NCBI GenBank assembly: GCA_003116975.1
Contig: BGKB01000060.1
Span: 62,001 to 126,000, forward strand
Length of the DNA: 64,000 nt
Source of the DNA: Aurantiochytrium sp. KH105
Lineage: Eukaryota > Sar > Bigyra > Thraustochytrida > Thraustochytriidae
Direction: 5' to 3'
Shown: piece after piece, positions 18,828-28,704 of the stretch
How positions within the stretch are numbered: the stretch's first letter is position 1
Layout of the letters: each line of letters opens with the position of its first letter
Program-made: the position numbers and the translations under genes
The notes under the pieces: generated by a model
What the model was told of the DNA's origin: nothing
The model's input: the letters and a program-made list of their open reading frames with translations, nothing else
Database searches by the model: none

Positions 18828-20444
18828 ATGCGCGCGCCGGAGCGGGTCGTAGTAGCCCTGGCGGTCCTGAGCTGCGTGGCCCTGGCGTGGAGGTTCGTCG
18901 TCCTGGGGTCCACGAGCGCAGCGGGCGGCGGCGGCGGCGGCGGCCGCGCAGAGGAGGCCGCGGCGGAGAGCTCAGCGGTGCTGGAAGCGCTGCGGACGGA
19001 GCTGGACAGTCTCAAACTCGCGATGGAGACCTCGTCCGTGCCCAAGCACAAGTTCGACAAGCTCAAAGACAAAGCGCTCCAGGTCAGCGGCGACCTCTTG
19101 CGCGTGCGCAGCGAGGTGGAGCAGTACAAGGAGGCTGCCAAGGCCGCTCTCGCACAGGGACGTGTGCGGAGTCAAAAGGACACGGCAGCAGCCTCGCAGC
19201 TAAATGCGACCTTTCGCGTCAAGCTGCAAACCGCGTACTCTCAGCTGAGTCAATTTAAGGAGCACAACCAGCAACTCGAGCTCGCCAACGAGCGCCTCGA
19301 GCAGCAGCTTGCCAAAGCTTCCCAAGACTTGCGCGCGCAATTATCCTCCTCTGCCTCTAACGCCCAGGAGAAAGAGGAGAAGGAAAATTTGCAACGAGCC
19401 AACCAGGATCAGGAGCTCCTTGACCTGCGCAAGCAAGTGGAGCGCTTACGCTCCGAGCGAGACGCAGCTTTGGCTCTTCGCGATGACGCCACGGCTGCTG
19501 CGGGCTCTCTCGAGGAACATGACCAAAGCGAAAATGGCATTGATGCGGGCGTTGGCAGCGTGATCGAGCTCGAGAGCGACGAGAGTATGCGATGCGAGGA
19601 CAGTCTGCGGGAGATGACTAGCGTGGTGAAAGCTCTCAAAGCACGTGTTCAAAATCTCGAGAGCGAGCGGGAACTCTTACGCAAGACAGCAAAGGAAGCG
19701 CGCGCAGAGGCCGAAAGCGCGGCCAAGGACCTTGGCGCAACGAGAGAACAAGTTGAAAGTCTGAGCTCGGAAATGAAGCAAAAGACCAAGGCTCTCATTG
19801 ATGCCAAAGCACAGGTAGAACAGCTTCAGAAGAACGCTTCTCCTGCTCAGTCTTCCTCGCAACCGAGCGCAGGATCTTCGCAGAGCGACTTTGCGGGCCT
19901 TGGCTTTGGGGCGAACGGAGGCTTGAATCAGCAGCAACAGCAACAGCCGCGGCAGCAGCAGCAGCAACAACAAGGAGGATGGCAGCGGCAGCAAGGGTGG
20001 CCGCAGCAGCAGCAGCAGCAGCAGCAACCACAGCAACAGCAAGGATGGCAATTACAACAGCAACAACCACAACAACAGATTGGTGGTTATGCCATGAACC
20101 AAGCGCCGCTGATGGGCGGCGGGTACATGAATAATAACCCTGGTGGATATCCTCAAATGATGGGTCAAGGGCCTGGTGGACTGAACCTAGGCGGTCCGCA
20201 GATGCAAAATATGGGTAACCCCTGTGCCCAGGCGCACAAGTTTGAATTCGATTCTGATCGCCCAGGCCCTGCCTTTCACAGCCAGGCTGTGCGTAGCGCG
20301 CGAGAGTGTCGCCAGGTCTGCGAGGGTGAGTATCGCTGCAGATCCTGGGTATACACCAAGTCAGACGCCATGTGTTTCCTAAAAGAGTCACAAAGCCCAT
20401 CGCAGCCAAGCACTTGCTGCGTGAGCGGACTCAGATGTATGTGA
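18828..20444 (+). CDS. Type II membrane coiled-coil protein with polyQ region and C-terminal Apple/PAN-like domain
   Basis: The protein has 538 residues. I chose the ATG at 18828 because it is followed directly by a signal-anchor (VVVALAVLSCVALAWRFVVL, about residues 7-26). A Gly-rich linker follows, then a long coiled coil (about 45-340: heptads rich in L, K, E, Q). Next comes a Gln-rich low-complexity stretch (about 365-420) and a Gly/Met/Asn-rich repeat (NNNPGGYPQMMGQGPGG). The last ~75 residues are cysteine-spaced (NPCAQAHKFEFDSD, ARECRQVCEGEYRCRSWVY, CFLKE, TCCVSGLRCM), which fits a PAN/Apple domain used for protein or glycan binding. Predicted topology puts the coiled coil and Apple domain in the lumen or outside the cell. 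This suggests a Golgi or cell-surface tether (inference). It is convergent with the next gene, 148 bp apart. Confidence 0.75.
   Translation: MRAPERVVVALAVLSCVALAWRFVVLGSTSAAGGGGGGGRAEEAAAESSAVLEALRTELDSLKLAMETSSVPKHKFDKLKDKALQVSGDLLRVRSEVEQYKEAAKAALAQGRVRSQKDTAAASQLNATFRVKLQTAYSQLSQFKEHNQQLELANERLEQQLAKASQDLRAQLSSSASNAQEKEEKENLQRANQDQELLDLRKQVERLRSERDAALALRDDATAAAGSLEEHDQSENGIDAGVGSVIELESDESMRCEDSLREMTSVVKALKARVQNLESERELLRKTAKEARAEAESAAKDLGATREQVESLSSEMKQKTKALIDAKAQVEQLQKNASPAQSSSQPSAGSSQSDFAGLGFGANGGLNQQQQQQPRQQQQQQQGGWQRQQGWPQQQQQQQQPQQQQGWQLQQQQPQQQIGGYAMNQAPLMGGGYMNNNPGGYPQMMGQGPGGLNLGGPQMQNMGNPCAQAHKFEFDSDRPGPAFHSQAVRSARECRQVCEGEYRCRSWVYTKSDAMCFLKESQSPSQPSTCCVSGLRCM
19931..20075 (+). repeat. 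CAG/CAA repeat encoding polyglutamine
   Basis: Interrupted CAG/CAA runs inside the coiled-coil gene encode Gln blocks broken by Trp, Gly, Pro and Arg. Confidence 0.85.
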
Positions 20445-20592
20445 TGAGCGTGTAACCTATGTATCTAACTCTCTAGTAGCTCTTTTTTCTCTCTGTGCAC
20501 TAGAATTGATTTTGATGGCAGCCTGAACGCACACAGCGTGCGTGATGCACAAAAGTACACATGAATTTTCGTGATTTTCTTTCTTTTGGTTC

Positions 20593-23103
20593 TCAATCTT
20601 CCAAGTGCACTGACTTGGTGAGGATAGAATATGTTTGCACATCCAAAAGATAGGCGCGCGCGTAGGGATGTTTAGACGGAAGAGTGGCCTGGACAGTGAG
20701 CATGTTTGATGCTCCGTCCTTTGTTGGCACGATTACGCGTACGTTGTCGACCACTTGGACGTGGCGTGGTGTGGCCTTGGAAACATGCTCGAAGTTTTGA
20801 TTGTGCTCCAATCCATCTGTCTCGTCAATGTAAAATATCCCGACATCCCGCCGAAGGCGCTCCGCGAGACGCGAGGAAGGCGTGACGAGCAAGAGTGCAA
20901 GCGCGGGCTCAAGAAGTCCACCCTTGGGCTTCCACACATCTACAATGGTCTCAAAGTCGAGCGTAACACTGCGACACGGCAAAGAACCAACAACTCCATG
21001 TAGCGCTGTGTCTGGCCTCGAGCGCTGCAGCCGTGCGCACATGATCCGCAGCGCCATGCCACGCAGACGAACGTGAGGCAATTCACGGAACTCTGAATCG
21101 CGAAAGTACGCTGCAAGAAAGTCACGGGCGAGGTCACGGCCGTGCTCCGAGCGATCAGCAATGGACGCGAGCATAAGCGTCGCGCTCAGCACAGTATGGG
21201 TTGGAAAAGGGTACGATCCGGCGATAGTCTGACGCGGGTCACGAAGCATGTCCGGTGTGACGGGCTGCGGGACCAGCACATCGTGCAAAAAGAGGAAAAA
21301 GGTAGACTCAAAGGCAGCCTTGATGCGCGCTTGGCCCTTGCGCGCCCGCGATTGATTGAGGGCATTTGCGAGTGCCTCGTTCAGCGCCTCGGGCCCTGGG
21401 TTTGCGCGCGTAAGCTCGATCAGCATTTGAAGTTCGGGCTGCAAGAGCTGCTCTTCGAGGACCTTTTCATCAACCTTGACGGAGGCAGGAAGGCCATGCA
21501 CGAGGTCTTGTACAAGCGACTTGATGGCATCGCCGCTGACCAGGCTGTCCACGTCTCGGGCCGTTGGCTCATGAAAGTTCCACCGCGTCCGCACAATCTT
21601 CTCGTCGGGGTCTGGGGCCAATTCTGCAGGCGCAGACGCAGGAATGAGACCCATTAGAGCAGCAAGATCCAGAGCAGCCGTGACACTACGCGGTGGCGTG
21701 CTCGCAAGGAGATCTTCGAGGGTTTCTGCTGCAGTGAGAATGTTCTCGGTCTGAACAAAGGCCTGCTTGCGGGGCTCCAATAGGGGCTCGCAGAGCAAAA
21801 GAAGGTTCCACAGTCCTACATAGTCGGCGACGTTGCTCGTGTCGATGGCGGCGTAACAACGCCGCGCACCAAAACGATGACGCGACAGCAAATCAATGCA
21901 GTCGCCTGCTACAAGTTCAATGGAAACGGCACCTCGCGCGACCGCTTGGCGGAGAGAGGTCCACAAAGGACGCCAGCAGCTGTCAAGGACCTGTGCCAAC
22001 GCAGTACCGCCGGGCTTGAGATTTGCCAATTCACTAAAGGCCCCAGTTGGTCCCTGGGAATCGATAAAGAGGGGGCTCGTTTGCGCTGATGATGGCGGGG
22101 CCGTAGAGACAAAGTCGTAGAGAAGAGGATTGGGTACAAAGATTTGGCCGGAAGCCTGAAGACATTGTAAACGATTTGCAGACCGTGAGGAGACGCCGGT
22201 CTCGAGCCAGGATTGTGATGTCTGGGCGCGACCGTGGCCTGCGCCATCTCCGAAACGACGGATTGCAGCCACCCGAAATTCTTGGTCCGAATCAAACTGA
22301 GCATCTGATCTTCTCCAGGCGCGCCAGTGCGGTTCCAAAAGGTCTCGGGTCTCTTGGTCAATCGTGAGCCATTTGGGTAAGGCTTGGGCGTCAGCATCGA
22401 GAAGGATATCGAGGGCTGTATCGAGTCGCGATCGTTCAGGCGCAGTGACGAGCGCATCGCACCAGAGAGCAGTGGCGGCCTCAATGGCATTGGGCTCGTC
22501 TGAAACCGCCGCAAGTAAGAGAGCGGCATCGCGGGCGAGGGTAAGCGTTGATGCGTCGTTGAGGACAAAGTGCGCGTTGTATGTCGAAGCAGGGATCTTG
22601 TTTCTTTCCCCTTGCAACCAGGACTCTTGCGCTAGCTCAGAAAGTGTCGCGACCTCGAGCTCGTGCAATGTTTTGAGTGGATTTCGCAGGTCGCCAACTC
22701 CCAGGTAGAGGAAGCGGAGGCCTTCTTCGTTTGTTGCGTCAGCGCCACTGGTTTTGGCGCTGGACTTGTCGCGTTTGCGTCGCTTACACGAATGCGATGC
22801 GGCCTCGTGGCCGTTGCACAGCCTTGCAGAGGCTTCTTGCGAGGTCCAGAGCGCCCTGCCGTGCGTGTTCCCAATCACAAAGCTGGCCATGATCCTGTCC
22901 ACAAGTTTGCGTCGTGCCGGTGAAGGCAATAGCGTCTCTCTGCCGGCGGGCTCGGCGCCGGTAAGAGGATTGCCATGTTTTGCATTCTCGCTTGCTGTTG
23001 CGCTGCGGTCTGCTGTGCTGCCGCTGGCAGCATCGCTCTTGCTGGTGTTGCTGCTGCTGCCACCGCTGGCGCTGCGGCTTCGCCGCCGCTGCTGGAGGCC
23101 CAT
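20593..23103 (-). CDS. DUF4470-domain protein (836 aa)
   Basis: One open frame runs from the ATG at 23103. The N-terminal 110 residues are Ser/Ala-rich and basic. At about 128-250 lies a DUF4470-like domain: LRFLYLGVGDLRNPLKTLHE, then AHFVLNDASTLTLARDAALLL and a Trp-containing helix, the pattern 'GDLRn.lkTl...lndnn..vlARn'. This domain occurs in fungal MYND-type proteins and in the dynein-assembly factor DNAAF3. Further on, HRFGARRCYAAIDTSNVADYVGLWNLLL resembles the second conserved block of the fungal type. I see no MYND zinc finger. The rest is helical and unassigned. The methyltransferase-like strand and glycine turn may be structural only. Whether it acts in dynein preassembly or elsewhere cannot be settled from the sequence. 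Confidence 0.7.
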   Translation of the reverse strand: MGLQQRRRSRSASGGSSSNTSKSDAASGSTADRSATASENAKHGNPLTGAEPAGRETLLPSPARRKLVDRIMASFVIGNTHGRALWTSQEASARLCNGHEAASHSCKRRKRDKSSAKTSGADATNEEGLRFLYLGVGDLRNPLKTLHELEVATLSELAQESWLQGERNKIPASTYNAHFVLNDASTLTLARDAALLLAAVSDEPNAIEAATALWCDALVTAPERSRLDTALDILLDADAQALPKWLTIDQETRDLLEPHWRAWRRSDAQFDSDQEFRVAAIRRFGDGAGHGRAQTSQSWLETGVSSRSANRLQCLQASGQIFVPNPLLYDFVSTAPPSSAQTSPLFIDSQGPTGAFSELANLKPGGTALAQVLDSCWRPLWTSLRQAVARGAVSIELVAGDCIDLLSRHRFGARRCYAAIDTSNVADYVGLWNLLLLCEPLLEPRKQAFVQTENILTAAETLEDLLASTPPRSVTAALDLAALMGLIPASAPAELAPDPDEKIVRTRWNFHEPTARDVDSLVSGDAIKSLVQDLVHGLPASVKVDEKVLEEQLLQPELQMLIELTRANPGPEALNEALANALNQSRARKGQARIKAAFESTFFLFLHDVLVPQPVTPDMLRDPRQTIAGSYPFPTHTVLSATLMLASIADRSEHGRDLARDFLAAYFRDSEFRELPHVRLRGMALRIMCARLQRSRPDTALHGVVGSLPCRSVTLDFETIVDVWKPKGGLLEPALALLLVTPSSRLAERLRRDVGIFYIDETDGLEHNQNFEHVSKATPRHVQVVDNVRVIVPTKDGASNMLTVQATLPSKHPYARAYLLDVQTYSILTKSVHLED

Positions 23104-23323
23104 GGTTTTTCCTTTGTTTTTTGGTTTTCTTCATTACTTTTTTCCAATTGCCTTTTTTTTTCTTCTTTTTTGTGCTAATTTCGGCCTTCGCTTCGCGAAG
23201 CCAAGCAAAAAGTCGAAGCAATCGCGAAAGCAAACGGTAAATCCCGAGAAACGAAAAAGAAGCGATGAATCCGCAATTCATTCTCATGAGATGAAGGCAC
23301 AGGCACGCCATGTCCTGACGAAA

Positions 23324-24167
23324 CTACTCTGCATCGTCGTCTAACATTAAAGCAACATCTTGCGGGTCCATTTGCATACGCAGAAAATTGAGAGACATGT
23401 CTTGAGGGTCGATGCAGCCATTGCCGTGATCACGATTTCCTTTGTCAATTTCGATTTTCATGAGCTGACCTTCCTGCCAAATACCTCGAAGAGACCGACC
23501 ATTGGACCAACGTAGCGTCCCCTCACCATTTTTGCGATTCTTTGTCCACCAGCCATCGTACTCAACCCAATTACCCAACGCCGTGCGACGGCATCGGCCC
23601 GAACCGTCTCGCTGGCCATGTCGCCACTCGCCCTCGTACACGACGTTGCGCTGGGGGTCGTGGAAGATGCCAGATCCATGTCTCTTGCCAAGTTTCCAGT
23701 CGCCTTCATAATAGCTCCCATTCGCAAATGTCTTGCCATTCGCAAAAGTTAGTCACTCCAGTACAAACTCTTTTTCTCGGGAGGGAAACTGAGTACGAAA
23801 AAAGTGAGAAAGACATACTTAGACTTACCTTGCGTCCAAATCCGTGTGGTTTCCGATCGATGCATGTGCCGTGATAGACAATCATGCTCTTGGTCTGCAA
23901 AGTGTACATTTGATCTCTGGGATTGCGATTGCGACGAATAATTTCCAGCTTTCGCGCACGTTTCTCTTGCTCTAGTACAGCCTCGTCCTTTTCCTCGATA
24001 TTCTTTTCGCTCTCTTTGCTTCTCTGTGCAGCGATGTCATCAGGGAATCCGTCTTCTTTTTTTTCCTTTTGACCGTCTTCTCTTGCCTCGAGAAGTTGAG
24101 AGCGCTCCTCCTTCTTTGCTCTCTCCTTTTCGGCTTCAATCGAGAGCAACAGCGCCCGCGCCTCCAT
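23324..24167 (-). CDS. MORN-repeat protein, two exons
   Basis: Exon 1 is 24167-23829 and exon 2 is 23731-23324. The 97-nt intron starts GTAAGT and ends CAAG, with a branch-like ACTAAC about 20 nt before the acceptor. The join restores a MORN unit (HGFGRK followed by TFANGSYYEGDW). The product has 248 residues. Residues 1-75 are a charged Lys/Glu-rich helix; about four to five MORN units follow (YEGDWKLGKRHGSGIF, YEGEWRHGQRDGSGR, YDGWWTKNRKNGEGTLRWSNG, LRGIWQEGQL); the tail is acidic. MORN arrays dimerise and bind membranes or cytoskeleton, and are common in protist cortical and flagellar proteins. An in-frame ATG at 24440 exists but would prepend repeat-encoded Ser/Gln/Pro sequence, so 24167 is preferred. 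Divergent from bL32m. Confidence 0.85.
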
Positions 24168-24711
24168 GGTGTCTTCCCCTTCGTCCACCTTACCCGCTGT
24201 CAAGGACTCGGCGGGCGGACACCAAGCACGCACGCAGGCTGGCAGGCTGGCTGGCTGGCTGTCTTGCTCGCTGGCTGGCTGGCTGGCTCGCCGGCCGGCT
24301 GATCGATCGGGCCGAGTCTGCGTCAATCGCAGGCAGCTTCCGTCCCGAGATGGCCACCGCGCCTGGCCACGTTCGCAGCCACAGTACCCCACCCTTTCGA
24401 AAGGGTGTGTACCTGGGAACGCCGCACCCGCCCTGGCCATTGGCAGGCCGGGTTAGGTCGGGGCCGCCCCGGTTAGGTTTGCGCGGGCCCGAGGCGTGTG
24501 GACTCGGAGGAGCTCCTGGCCTGCCTGCGTTGCCTGCGCAAGAAGCGCGGCGCTGCAGAACGAACGATCGATCGATCGATCGAGGCCGGGCGCGCGAGCG
24601 ACGGGGCGAGCGGACGGCGCGCGGCGCTGCGAGAGGAGGAGCCGCGCTCGCGCGGGGTCGTGCGCTCGGCGCTCGAGCGGAGGGTCGCGGAGAGGAGAGA
24701 TTGCAGGCGCG
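24168..24711. promoter_or_regulatory. Divergent promoter region, MORN gene / mitochondrial bL32
   Basis: About 540 bp between outward-facing genes. It includes a CTGG tetramer tract (24237-24300) and a short (GATC)n run near 24566-24581. No gene was seen. Confidence 0.5.
24237..24300. repeat. (CTGG)n tetranucleotide tract, interrupted
   Basis: Two blocks of GGCT/CTGG units, separated by a short TCTTGCTCG interruption. Confidence 0.8.
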
Positions 24712-25260
24712 ATGGAGAAGGTGCTCCGCGCGGCGACGCTGGCGCGCTTCGCGGCCAGGCAGCAGCGGCTCGCGGCAGGGACGCCCGTGAGCGCGCAGGC
24801 GGGCGCCTTGGAGAGCGCCCGGCAGACGCTGTGGAACACCTTGGCGGCGTGGTGGTCGCAGCCGTTCCAGCAGCAGCAGCAGCAAACGCTGCGCCTTGGG
24901 TTTGAGGGCCTCGCGAGCCCGAACGACGCGCTCGCACAGCGGCAAGAGCAGCTGCAGCGGCAGCAGGGCGAGAGCCTCACCGAGCGCGCTGAGCGCTCCG
25001 CAGCGGACGCCGTCGAGGCGCTGGAGAGCCTTTGGAAGGATGGCCTTCTTTTTGCCGTGCCCAAACACCGCGTAACCCGTTCGAAAAAGCGCATTCGGCA
25101 GCATAACAAGTACGTCAAGAGGAAGCTGGCCTTTTCGACCTGCACGACGTGCGGCGAGAAGCACTTGCCACACCACCTGTGCCCGTTTTGCAATCCATTC
25201 AACAAGTTTCTCTCCAAGAAAGATGTTGGCAAGAAGGATCCCAACTTTGACATTTGGTAG
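24712..25260 (+). CDS. MRPL32: Mitochondrial large-subunit ribosomal protein bL32m
   Basis: The protein has 182 residues from the ATG at 24712; longer upstream frames lack the targeting-like start. The N-terminus (MEKVLRAATLARFAARQQRL) is Arg/Ala-rich without acids beyond residue 2, as expected of a mitochondrial presequence. A Gln-rich helical linker follows. The C-terminal ~70 residues are the bL32 fold: AVPKHRVTRSKKRIRQHN, then two CxxC pairs (CTTC and CPFC) forming the zinc ribbon, with HLPHHL between. In other eukaryotes bL32m is processed by the m-AAA protease before it joins the mitoribosome. The linker between presequence and L32 domain is longer than usual. Confidence 0.92.
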   Translation: MEKVLRAATLARFAARQQRLAAGTPVSAQAGALESARQTLWNTLAAWWSQPFQQQQQQTLRLGFEGLASPNDALAQRQEQLQRQQGESLTERAERSAADAVEALESLWKDGLLFAVPKHRVTRSKKRIRQHNKYVKRKLAFSTCTTCGEKHLPHHLCPFCNPFNKFLSKKDVGKKDPNFDIW

Positions 25261-28000
25261 GCGAGATGGCTCGTAAAAGCGCTCGATTAGGCACGCAGGC
25301 TAGGCACGCAGGCAGAACGGCAGGCAAGCACACAGATAAAAAGACAGATTGGCAGAATGGTAGTATCAGGCCGTGTTTGTCTCCTTGTTTCTGGCGGCTT
25401 TGCTTGCGCTTTTGCATGACTGGAGAAGAAGTTTGATCGAGTCCTTCTTTCTATTAGCAAAAAGACAAAAAACAAAAAAACAATTACTACAACACAAAAT
25501 AAACGAAACGAAATTGCTGACTCTTTGGCTGCCACTGGCCACTGGCTAAGAAAATGAAAGGTTCTTGATAGCTAGCTGTCTCGGAGCAAAACAGTCTTTC
25601 ATGGCGTAGGCAAATTGGGGCGAGTGCCGCTTGTAGGAAGAAATTTTGCCGGAAACTTGCCATCCTTTGCTACAGGCTCAAGGGAGTCCGTAAATGCTGC
25701 ATCTTTCGGGGTGTGGAAGATGCGCTGCAGGCATTGGACAAAGAACGACAAATAACTAAAAGTGTGCGCGATCACAAGGGAAAATGTGGAAGGCGAACCT
25801 TTTGTCTGAATCGTAGCTCGAAAAAAAGCGTCTCTCGAAGCGCTCGAAATGCTTGCAGTATTGAAGCAAAACTCGGGTTCAAGATGTCCAAAAGATGCAA
25901 GATTTTCCGAGACCTGATACCTCCACACGTTTAATTCCGAGTATTGCCTTATTTAGGTCATGCTATCCACTTTTAATTTTTAAAAAATTAAATATCACTT
26001 CCCCCGTTCTCGATCAGAATTGAAAGTTTGGCATGGCAATCGGGAGGCACGGAATCGAAGAAAAAAAAAGCATATTCCAAGGGCGCGCGAGCTAGATTTG
26101 AATGTGATCGAGTAGATTGCATTCAGGAGATCTTGTTTGACTTTTCTCGTTTGCTTTCATTTACAGTCAGTAAAGCACTCTACTTTTCTTCTCTCCTCGT
26201 TTTGACTAGCATCGAAGAAATTACTCGCGTTGCAAAGAATCGGCGGTTGCGTTGCTGTGTTCACAAGTCACGACCTTGCTTTTTCGCCTCCAACCTCTTT
26301 TCCCGCTGCTTTTCTCGAGGAAGAGGTTTGTGGCAACAGTCACGTCTGCAAGTCTTGGAAATACACTTGGCAAGATCACATTACTTGCGTCTGTTTACGG
26401 GTCGCCGTCTGCAACCACCCAAAGGCAGTTCAGAACCAGGCCTAGCTTGCAAATTGTAATCAAGTACCCGCGCCATTGTTTGTTCTTGAGTAAAAAGCTA
26501 CGTCACGCGTCAGGGACGCGACGCCGCGCTACCAACTCTGTGGATTGCATTGGCATGCCCTCTTGCTGACCATGTCGTGCGCCTTTTTGACCGACTTAAC
26601 AACACGTCATATATCCACGTGGCGGGCGGCAGCGTCTGGCACACCTTGACCAATTTTCAGTTTCCATTCTACTTCCCTCTTCTTCTTCTTTCTTCTTCTT
26701 CTTCATTTTCGCAATCATGTCACGATCTCCCTCCGCGCCGCTCTCGTCTCGCGATTTTTCCGCGTTCTCTCTTCATCCCGCCATCTTCTGCCACAGACCC
26801 ACTTTTTCGTGACACGCACGCACGCACGCACGACGAGCGGGCATCCTGCGTCCACGTCTCGGCATGCATCCCCATCATGACGGCGGCCACGTCACTCGAC
26901 ACTCTCTCCCCGTCACTCTCTCTCTCCGACTCTTCTTTCCTTCTTTCTTCCTCCTCCCTTTCTTCTCCGGCGCCATTTTGCGCCCGCAGCGGGCCTAAAC
27001 CTCCCCGCCGCCTCGGCCGCGTTTCCTTCCTTCCTTCCTCTTGCCCCCAGCAAGTCGCTCTCTCCGCTTTGCCCCACTTGCGCGCCGCCTCCGGCCCTGT
27101 GTATCCGCGCCGCGCCGCACTTGCGCCGTCCGCGTATATGCACTTCGATTGGTTGATTGATTGCCTGCCCGCTGCCTCCTCCTCTGCTTCTCTCTCTCTC
27201 CGCCTGCCCGGCTCCTCGCTCGCCCAGACCCCGATCGAAGCAACCGCCAGGTACGTCACCACCGCCGCGCGCGGCGGCGCGGCGCGGCGCGGCGCGGCAG
27301 GCGCGGCGGGCGCGCGCGCGGNGATGAGGCCGACCCCCCCGGTGCGCGGGCGCGCGGAGCGGGAGGAGCAGGAGCAGGAGCAGGAGCAGGAGCGGGAGGG
27401 CGGGGCCGCGGGGCCCGGTCCGGCGCGCCGCCGCCGCCCGCGTGGCCGGTGTCGCGGCCGGTGTCGCGCGCGGCGGCACGGAGACAAGGAGAGCCGCGGT
27501 CGGTGTGCGTTTCTTCGCCTCCTTCTTTCCTTACCTTTCTTCTCCTTTCTTTTCCCCTTCCTTCTCTCCTTGTTTCTGCACGTCTCGAGGCGCTTTCCGA
27601 GGACCTTTCTGGCCGCTGCCGATGCGGAGCCGCGCCGGGCGCGAGACCCTCGGGCGTGCGGCGCCGCGCCATGGCGGAGGAGGACCCAAGGAGGTCGTGT
27701 GTGAGAGGGCAGAGAGGTGGCGTGCTCGCGTGCCGGCGCGACCGACGGACGGAAGGAAGGAAGGGAGGAACCGAGGGAGTGACTCTCTGGCTTGCTCTGC
27801 CATGACATGACATGACATGACTGACTGACGCACTTGCTCGCTCGATTTGCGCGCAAACTCAACAGACACAAACAACCTTTTATTGTCTCTTACCTACTTT
27901 CGTACTTGCTAGTTCCCTCCTCTTTTCACTCACTCTCCTTCGTTCCTTCGCTCGCGACATACTCGCACGCCAACGCAGCTCAGAACCCGGGCGAGAGAAG
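25261..28000. other. 2.7 kb gene-free region upstream of RAB1
   Basis: The left half (25261-26600) is AT-richer and holds only short frames lacking family resemblance; one minus-strand frame at 25599-25928 opens without ATG. The right half (26640-28000) is pyrimidine-rich (CTT runs near 26680-26705), then GC-rich with GCGGC pentamers around 27273-27315, and includes an ambiguous base at 27322. A consensus donor CCAG/GTACGT at 27250/27251 and a polypyrimidine-preceded TAG at about 27910-27912 suggest a 5' UTR intron of RAB1. A (CATGA)n tract lies at 27801-27820. Confidence 0.45.
27801..27820. repeat. (CATGA)n pentanucleotide tract
   Basis: Four units immediately upstream of the RAB1 leader. 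The same pentamer register appears as TCATG at the right end of the window. Confidence 0.7.
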
Positions 28001-28609
28001 ATGAACCATCCCGAGTATGACTACCTTTTCAAGCTGCTCCTGATTGGTGACTCAGGTGTCGGTAAGTCGTGCCTTCTCTTGCGATTTGCTGATGATACGT
28101 ACACGGAAAGCTACATTTCCACGATCGGCGTCGACTTTAAGATCCGCACCATTGAGATGGACGGCAAGACCATCAAGCTGCAGATCTGGGATACCGCCGG
28201 TCAGGAGCGCTTCCGTACCATCACCAGCAGCTACTACCGCGGCGCCCACGGCATTATCATCGTCTACGATGTCACAGATCAAGAGTCCTTTGACAATGTG
28301 AAAACTTGGCTGCAGGAGATTGATCGCTACGCCGCAGAAAAGGTCAACACGTTGCTTGTGGGCAACAAGAGCGATCTTACCAACAAGCGTGTCGTCTCGT
28401 ACGAGGCCGCTAAGGAGTTCGCCGACTCGGTCGAGATGGAGTTCCTCGAGACCAGTGCCAAGAACTCGACCAACGTCGAGAAGGCCTTCATGGTCATGGC
28501 CAGCCAGATCAAGCAGCGCATGGCCAACCAGCCGCTCGGGAGCGGTGGCAGCCAGCCTGCTAACGTCACCCAGCTCGACGGCGAGAACGTCAACTCGGGC
28601 TGCTGCTAA
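28001..28609 (+). CDS. RAB1: Rab1/Ypt1-family small GTPase
   Basis: The protein has 202 residues with every Ras-superfamily G motif: P-loop GDSGVGKS, switch I with the Rab1 effector segment [27 protein letters not shown] and ETSAK. The C-terminus ends CC for double geranylgeranylation. The start [18 protein letters not shown] is typical of Rab1. Rab1 controls ER-to-Golgi vesicle tethering and autophagy initiation. The coding region is intronless. The 5' leader may be spliced (see the upstream region), and a 28-bp GA tract lies in the 3' flank. Closely related Rab8/Rab35 are the alternatives, but the switch and interswitch sequence fits Rab1 best. Confidence 0.95.
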   Translation: MNHPEYDYLFKLLLIGDSGVGKSCLLLRFADDTYTESYISTIGVDFKIRTIEMDGKTIKLQIWDTAGQERFRTITSSYYRGAHGIIIVYDVTDQESFDNVKTWLQEIDRYAAEKVNTLLVGNKSDLTNKRVVSYEAAKEFADSVEMEFLETSAKNSTNVEKAFMVMASQIKQRMANQPLGSGGSQPANVTQLDGENVNSGCC

Positions 28610-28670
28610 ATCGACATAATCTCGTGCGCGCGCGCGAGAGAGAGAGAGTGAGCGCGCTCTGGAAAGAAGA

Positions 28671-28704
<34 letters not shown>

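Noticed and set aside
24168-24440. Longer MORN-protein N-terminus from the ATG at 24440
   Set aside because: The extra residues are largely translated CTGG repeats and lie in the divergent promoter. The ATG at 24167 fits better.
26550-27871. Long overlapping frames on both strands upstream of RAB1
   Set aside because: Both strands are open because of GC-rich and pyrimidine-rich composition. The sequences are Arg/Ser/Pro low-complexity and cross an ambiguous base.
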